This document shows positions 4,886 to 8,168 of a DNA stretch of 8,168 bases, one piece after another. Numbering within the stretch: the first letter of the stretch is position 1; each line of letters begins with the position of its first letter. Origin of the DNA: Thermoplasmata archaeon (GTDB taxonomy: Archaea; Thermoplasmatota; Thermoplasmata; UBA10834; DTMW01); contig JAOUEZ010000052.1 in NCBI GenBank assembly GCA_029858465.1, forward strand, positions 1 through 8,168, written 5' to 3'. Below the pieces are notes generated by a model, which was not told where the DNA came from, made no database searches, and saw only the letters and a program-made list of their open reading frames with translations. Made by a program: the position numbers and the translations under genes.

Positions 4886-5725
4886 ATGAAAGACAAGAAC
4901 ATTGCCGTAATCGGCGTGGGCAACATGGGCGGCGCCATGCTAAGGGGAATGCTCATGAAATCATGGGCAAAGCCGGAAAAGTTCACGGCCGCCGATGCCG
5001 ACCGATCCAAATTGGAGACATTGGAGAGAGAGCTCAAGGTCAGGGTCACCAACGATAACCGGAATGCCGCAAAAGGCGCGGATTTAATCATTCTCGCTGT
5101 GAAGCCACAGATAATCGATCAGGTCATCGACGAGATCAAGGATGATCTGACCCCGAGACAGATCCTCATTTCCGTCGCTGCAGGCGTAAAGGCAGAGCAC
5201 ATATTGTCGAGGATCGGAAAATCCGTCCCGATAGTAAGGGCTATGCCCAACATTTCCGCGCTTGTCGGGGAGTCCGCGACCGCGATGTCACCTGGAAAGC
5301 ATGCGACAAAAGAGCATCTTGATGCGGCGCGTGAGGTTCTGGAATCGATTGGCATGGTTGTTGAAGTTCATGAGAGCCTGATGGATGCAGTTACTGGTCT
5401 AAGCGGCACCGGCCCGATGTATGTATTCCTAATAGTCGAAGGGATGTCGGATGCCGGGGTCAAGGTAGGCCTGAGCAGAGATGTCGCCAATGCTCTGTCA
5501 GTCCAAACACTGCTGGGGGCGGCCAAGATGATGAAGGACACGGGAAAGCATCCAGCAAGCTTGAAGGACCTTGTGACTTCTCCGGGTGGGACCGCCATAA
5601 GTGCCCTTCACTCTCTAGAGAAGAGCGGTCTGAAAGCCATGCTGATTGATGCAGTCGAGACTGCCACGAGAAGATCCAGAGTGCTCGGCAGGCATCCACA
5701 TAACAGCGGCGATGAGGAAGATTAG
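4886..5725 (+). CDS. proC: Pyrroline-5-carboxylate reductase
   Basis: 279 residues, normal for the family. It catalyses the last step of proline synthesis, reducing 1-pyrroline-5-carboxylate to L-proline with NAD(P)H in the cytosol. Motifs in order: dinucleotide-binding VIGVGNMGGAM (8-18), VKPQ (72-75), SVAAGV (96-101), RAMPN (118-122) with the ALVGES that follows, the family signature AVTGLSGTGPMYVFLIVEG (168-186) and DLVTSPGGT (228-236). The end of beta strand 2 reads ADADRS (36-41), with acidic residues where many NADPH-using forms have Asn-Arg, which hints at NADH use. The start is the ATG at 4886, with AAGGAG upstream. The last 15 residues are polar and acidic. No other proline gene is beside it. 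Its TAG stop overlaps the stop of the convergent gene at 5722-5979. Confidence 0.95.
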   Translation: MKDKNIAVIGVGNMGGAMLRGMLMKSWAKPEKFTAADADRSKLETLERELKVRVTNDNRNAAKGADLIILAVKPQIIDQVIDEIKDDLTPRQILISVAAGVKAEHILSRIGKSVPIVRAMPNISALVGESATAMSPGKHATKEHLDAAREVLESIGMVVEVHESLMDAVTGLSGTGPMYVFLIVEGMSDAGVKVGLSRDVANALSVQTLLGAAKMMKDTGKHPASLKDLVTSPGGTAISALHSLEKSGLKAMLIDAVETATRRSRVLGRHPHNSGDEED

Positions 5726-5979
5726 ACAATGAGTAGGACCTTGTCGTGAGGCCTTACCCTCTCCTTGACTTTTATACCGACAGATTGGCCAGCCTTGGCG
5801 CTCTGCACAGGGACTCTGTCGATCTGCATGGATTCTACCTTCTGCTCAAAATCGGTCGTCGCACCCTTGAATCTGAGAGTATCGCCGATCTTTATCTCGC
5901 CCTCATTTATGGTCAGCGCCGCCACTTCCGGCTTTGCAAAATACTGAATCACCACTCCGACGCTCTTTTCCTCAGGCAT
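5722..5979 (-). CDS. Stand-alone EF-Tu domain-2-like beta-barrel protein
   Basis: 85 residues from the ATG at 5979 (MPEEKSVGVV), or 90 from an ATG at 5994. Neither has a good ribosome site, and 5979 is preferred because the domain begins at once. The whole protein is one translation-factor domain 2: VGVVIQYFAKPEVAALTI, EGEIKIGDTLRFKG and VESMQIDRVPVQSAKAGQSVGIKV follow the EF-Tu/IF-2 barrel pattern, and the form is close to the C-terminal domain of U32 peptidases. It has no GTPase domain, so it cannot be a translation factor itself. Small proteins of this kind are widespread and uncharacterised; RNA, tRNA or ribosome contact is the usual guess. It lies downstream of trpB on the same strand with a TATA-like box between. 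Its TAA shares bases with the TAG of proC. Confidence 0.8.
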   Translation of the reverse strand: MPEEKSVGVVIQYFAKPEVAALTINEGEIKIGDTLRFKGATTDFEQKVESMQIDRVPVQSAKAGQSVGIKVKERVRPHDKVLLIV

Positions 5980-6062
5980 TTGAACACCAGTCATGTATCG
6001 TTGAGATGCATAATTACTTTTTTACTGAAAGCTAGCAACAAAATGAAAATAACTAGAAAGGG

Positions 6063-6070
6063 TTTAAAAA
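6063..6070 (-). promoter_or_regulatory. TATA box, probable promoter of the EF-Tu domain-2-like gene
   Basis: TTTTTAAA on the minus strand lies about 25 bases after the trpB stop and would start a transcript near 6040, roughly 45-60 bases before the gene's ATG. It suggests that the small gene can be transcribed separately from trpB. Several T-runs here could also terminate trpB. Confidence 0.4.
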
Positions 6071-6094
6071 TGTGTTCTGCGAGATTTCTGGTTA

Positions 6095-7393
6095 CTACAG
6101 CTTCCCGTCAAGGAATTTTGAGTATCCGTTCAGATCAAGCAGTCCATGGCCAGATAGGTTGAAGGCGATGATCTTCTCCTCGTTCTTCCTCTTCGCCTCG
6201 ATGGCCAGGTCGATTGCTGTCCTGATAGCATGGTTGGTCTCAGGCGCGGGTATGATTCCCTCGGTTTTCGCAAACATGACCCCTGCCTCGAAGCACTCTC
6301 TTTGCTTGACTGCCACGGGCTTCACTACTCCCATATCTATCAGAACACTCAGGCTTGGGGCCGAGCCGTGATATCTCAACCCTCCCGCATGGATGGGCGG
6401 AGGTATGAAATCGGAGCCCAGAGTGTACATCTTGATCAGAGGGGTCGTCTGTGCCGTGTCTCCGAAATCGTATTCGTACCTGCCCTTTGTCATTGAGGGC
6501 ACAACTTCTGGCTCGACCGCTATGAATTCGGTGTCCAACTTCCCGTTCAGCTTCTGGCCGATCATTGGAAAGCTGAACCCGGCGAAGTTGCTGCCCCCGC
6601 CTACGCAGCCTATCATGTAGTCAGGTGTCTGGTCGAGCATCTCGAACTGCTTCAGAACTTCCTGTCCGATGACGGTCTGGTGGAGCATCACATGATTCAG
6701 AACGCTTCCTAGCGAGTATCTCGAGTTCTTCCCTTTCATCGCGACCTCCATCGACTCACTGATGGCGATGCCCAAGCTCCCCGGGTGGTTCGGATCCTGC
6801 TTCAACACCTTCCTGCCGAACTCTGTCTGGTCGCTCGGCGAGGGAACGACATCCGCCCCATAGACATTCATCACGAATTTCCTATAGGGCTTCTGGTCGT
6901 AGCTGACGCGGACCATGAAGACCTTACACTTCAGGTCGAAGTAGTTGCACGCAAGTGACAAGGCGGATCCCCATTGGCCCGCACCTGTCTCCGTGACAAG
7001 CTGCTCAATACCCTCCTTCATATTGTAATACGCCTGCGCGAATGCTGTGTTCGGCTTATGGCTGCCTGTCGGGCTCAGATCCTCTCTCTTGAAATAGATT
7101 TTTGCTGGCGTCTTTAGATATTCCTCCAGATGGACAGCTCTCTGCAGAGGCGCCGGCCTTCCCAATAGCAGGTACGCTTCCAAGACCTCGTCCGGAATAT
7201 CTATGTACTTCTCTGTCGCGACCTCCTGTTTTATAAGTCCCATCGGAAACAAAGCAGCCAGATCGTTCGGTGATATCGGCTGCTTAGTCGCCGGGTTAAT
7301 GGGAGGAGGGATTGGTTTTTTCAAATCCGCCGCAATGTTGTACCATCTCGTTGGCAGATCATCCTGTGATAGCTCGACTCTTGTTTTTTGCAT
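6095..7393 (-). CDS. trpB: Tryptophan synthase beta chain, TrpB2 class
   Basis: 432 residues, the length of TrpB2; the common TrpB1 is near 400. It is PLP-dependent and condenses indole with L-serine to tryptophan. Visible: GRPAPLQRA (78-86), the PLP lysine in GSHKPN (110-115, Lys113), catalytic Glu135 in ETGAGQWG (135-142), phosphate-binding GGGSN (265-269) and SGHG (414-417). QWG in place of QHG, and the long N-terminal extension (about 1-70, with LPTRWYNIAADL at 13-24), are typical of TrpB2. Such enzymes often work without TrpA and may salvage free indole. No trpA or other trp gene is in the window. The start is the ATG at 7393, 6 bases after GAGGTG; a GTG at 7402 falls inside that ribosome site. 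It ends with TAG immediately followed by TAA. Confidence 0.93.
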   Translation of the reverse strand: MQKTRVELSQDDLPTRWYNIAADLKKPIPPPINPATKQPISPNDLAALFPMGLIKQEVATEKYIDIPDEVLEAYLLLGRPAPLQRAVHLEEYLKTPAKIYFKREDLSPTGSHKPNTAFAQAYYNMKEGIEQLVTETGAGQWGSALSLACNYFDLKCKVFMVRVSYDQKPYRKFVMNVYGADVVPSPSDQTEFGRKVLKQDPNHPGSLGIAISESMEVAMKGKNSRYSLGSVLNHVMLHQTVIGQEVLKQFEMLDQTPDYMIGCVGGGSNFAGFSFPMIGQKLNGKLDTEFIAVEPEVVPSMTKGRYEYDFGDTAQTTPLIKMYTLGSDFIPPPIHAGGLRYHGSAPSLSVLIDMGVVKPVAVKQRECFEAGVMFAKTEGIIPAPETNHAIRTAIDLAIEAKRKNEEKIIAFNLSGHGLLDLNGYSKFLDGKL

Positions 7394-7399
7394 CTGATG

Positions 7400-7405
7400 C
7401 ACCTC
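7400..7405 (-). promoter_or_regulatory. Shine-Dalgarno (GAGGTG) deciding the trpB start
   Basis: GAGGTG ends 6 bases before the ATG at 7393. An in-frame GTG at 7400-7402 lies within it and is therefore unlikely to be the start. Confidence 0.6.
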
Positions 7406-7436
7406 GTTTCGATTGTCTTCAGCGAATATCTGGTCC

Positions 7437-7445
7437 CTATATCAA
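7437..7445 (-). promoter_or_regulatory. TATA-like box of trpB
   Basis: TTGATATAG on the minus strand, preceded by ACATAAAA, would start transcription near 7412-7415 and leave a leader of about 20 bases containing the Shine-Dalgarno. No tryptophan-rich leader peptide or attenuator fits in so short a leader. Confidence 0.4.
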
Positions 7446-7617
7446 TTTTATGTCCATTGATGTACAAATAAATGCATAATTTAATTCTAAGGCAAAAAAT
7501 AATGTTTGGCAAAGGATTTCGTAATACTAGGATTGCTATTTTATCTCATTTCATGAAAATGCGTCGTTCTCCAATCTACTGGCTGTTCTCATTATTGATT
7601 TTTTGCATTGAGTAAGC

Positions 7618-7625
7618 TTTATATT
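7618..7625 (+). promoter_or_regulatory. TATA box of the secreted/membrane protein gene
   Basis: TTTATATT matches the archaeal TATA consensus. Transcription would begin near 7648-7652, giving a short leader with GGGAGG (7656-7661), whose 6-base spacing selects the ATG at 7668 over the abutting ATG at 7662. Confidence 0.6.
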
Positions 7626-7667
7626 AGGGGTCGTATTACTTATCCCAATTCTATCGGGAGGATGAAA

Positions 7668-8168
7668 ATGTCTAAGCTTTTGAACAATAGAGCTAGCAGC
7701 ATGCCCGCTTTTGACAGGGGCAGCGTAAGCAGACCTTCTGCCTATAGGCTGAAATTCTTCGCCTTGGCACTGGTCTGTATTATGATCATATCTGCTCTGG
7801 CAATGGTATTGCCGGCAGTTCTGTCTAGCGACAATGGAGGAGACACGCCTGCAAATATAAAGGCAAACAACGGCCAGAGAGAGGTGACTTACGTCGTGGA
7901 AGAAATGTTCCACCAATATCTTCCGGACTTTGATTGGAACAGATCCGGCGGAATAACTTTTGAGGATGTCAACAGGCATCAAGATGTCGACGGGATGCCG
8001 GGATGGTTCTATCTGAGAGACCCGGGATACGGGGAGAAGATACTCAGAAACACTTACCCGCACATCTTCTACTACGGGCCTTACTCGACCATGACAGCAC
8101 CTGATGTCGATGTTGGATACAGCATCTGGGCGCCGTACAGGATGAGGATAATGGCGCAGAATGTCACG
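7668..8168 (+). CDS. Membrane-anchored or secreted protein with EF-hand/dockerin-like loop, N-terminal part
   Basis: 167 residues are visible and the frame is open at the window edge. A positively charged N-terminal tail (1-29) is followed by one hydrophobic segment (about 30-53, FFALALVCIMIISALAMVLP), a signal peptide or membrane anchor placing the rest outside the cell. After a polar linker (54-72), DWNRSGGITFED (89-100) fits a calcium-binding EF-hand/dockerin loop: D at 1, N at 3, S at 5, G at 6, I at 8, D at 12. N-glycosylation sequons are NRS (91-93) and NVT (165-167). The later part is rich in Tyr, Pro and Gly (PGWFYLRDPGYG, PHIFYYGPY), like an extracellular domain. I do not recognise the family. 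It has good promoter and ribosome sites and is divergent from trpB. The long open frame on the opposite strand (7551-8063) has no initiation signal and is a shadow. Confidence 0.75.
   Translation, partial: MSKLLNNRASSMPAFDRGSVSRPSAYRLKFFALALVCIMIISALAMVLPAVLSSDNGGDTPANIKANNGQREVTYVVEEMFHQYLPDFDWNRSGGITFEDVNRHQDVDGMPGWFYLRDPGYGEKILRNTYPHIFYYGPYSTMTAPDVDVGYSIWAPYRMRIMAQNVT

Noticed and set aside
5746..6162. Plus-strand frame of 138 codons
   Set aside because: Shadow of the EF-Tu domain-2-like gene and the trpB end; no family features or ribosome site.
7393..7512. Tryptophan attenuator or leader peptide upstream of trpB
   Set aside because: The likely leader is about 20 bases and contains no short frame with Trp codons.
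7551..8063. Minus-strand frame of 170 codons
   Set aside because: Antisense of the membrane/secreted protein gene, whose plus-strand frame has TATA box, Shine-Dalgarno and anchor segment; the minus frame shows no domain.
1..8168. CRISPR array, insertion sequence, attachment site or defence system
   Set aside because: No regularly spaced repeats, transposase, integrase or terminal inverted repeats; the identified genes are core metabolic and housekeeping types.

Overview
The window reads as chromosomal DNA of an archaeon, most probably a euryarchaeon of the Thermoplasmatota type (Methanomassiliicoccales or a relative). The lineage is an inference from gene content. The supporting signs are archaeal TATA-like boxes upstream of several genes, a PAC2 proteasome-assembly-chaperone homologue, an ADP-forming acyl-CoA synthetase alpha subunit, a TrpB2-class tryptophan synthase beta chain and a Ras/Rab-like small GTPase. 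Genes look moderate in GC, while intergenic regions are very AT-rich. TAG ends three of the genes, so wholesale decoding of TAG as pyrrolysine is not suggested. No mobile element, CRISPR array, tRNA or rRNA was seen.

Layout. 1-436 (minus strand): the N-terminal part of a nucleoside phosphorylase, cut by the window edge, and upstream of it an 18-residue, extremely lysine-rich micropeptide gene with a perfect Shine-Dalgarno. 437-815: AT-rich intergenic DNA with repeated short motifs and a plus-strand TATA box. 816-4221 (plus strand): Ras-like GTPase, PAC2 protein ending in an HbYX tail, a small heat-shock protein with a CxxC in its N-terminal arm, and an ADP-forming acyl-CoA synthetase alpha subunit. 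4222-4885: a 650-bp interval that at first looks empty but holds a G/C hairpin, a 41-residue basic protein gene on the minus strand with a near-complete Shine-Dalgarno and a structured leader, and a start-less hydrophobic reading frame on the plus strand. 4886-5725 (plus): pyrroline-5-carboxylate reductase, whose stop codon overlaps that of a convergent small EF-Tu-domain-2-like gene (5722-5979, minus). 6095-7393 (minus): TrpB2. 7668-8168 (plus): the start of a membrane-anchored or secreted protein with an EF-hand/dockerin-like loop, cut by the window edge.

How the genes may work together. GTPase, PAC2 protein and sHsp lie in one direction with short gaps (73 and 35 bp) behind one good TATA box. 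Two of the three have clear protein-quality-control roles, so a small proteostasis unit is plausible. ProC and TrpB2 are amino-acid metabolism genes, and the acyl-CoA synthetase subunit belongs to energy conservation from acyl-CoA. These appear to be ordinary chromosomal neighbours. The most unusual content is the pair of tiny, very basic minus-strand genes (380-436 and 4272-4397), which have the two most complete Shine-Dalgarno sequences in the window and are easily missed by gene callers.
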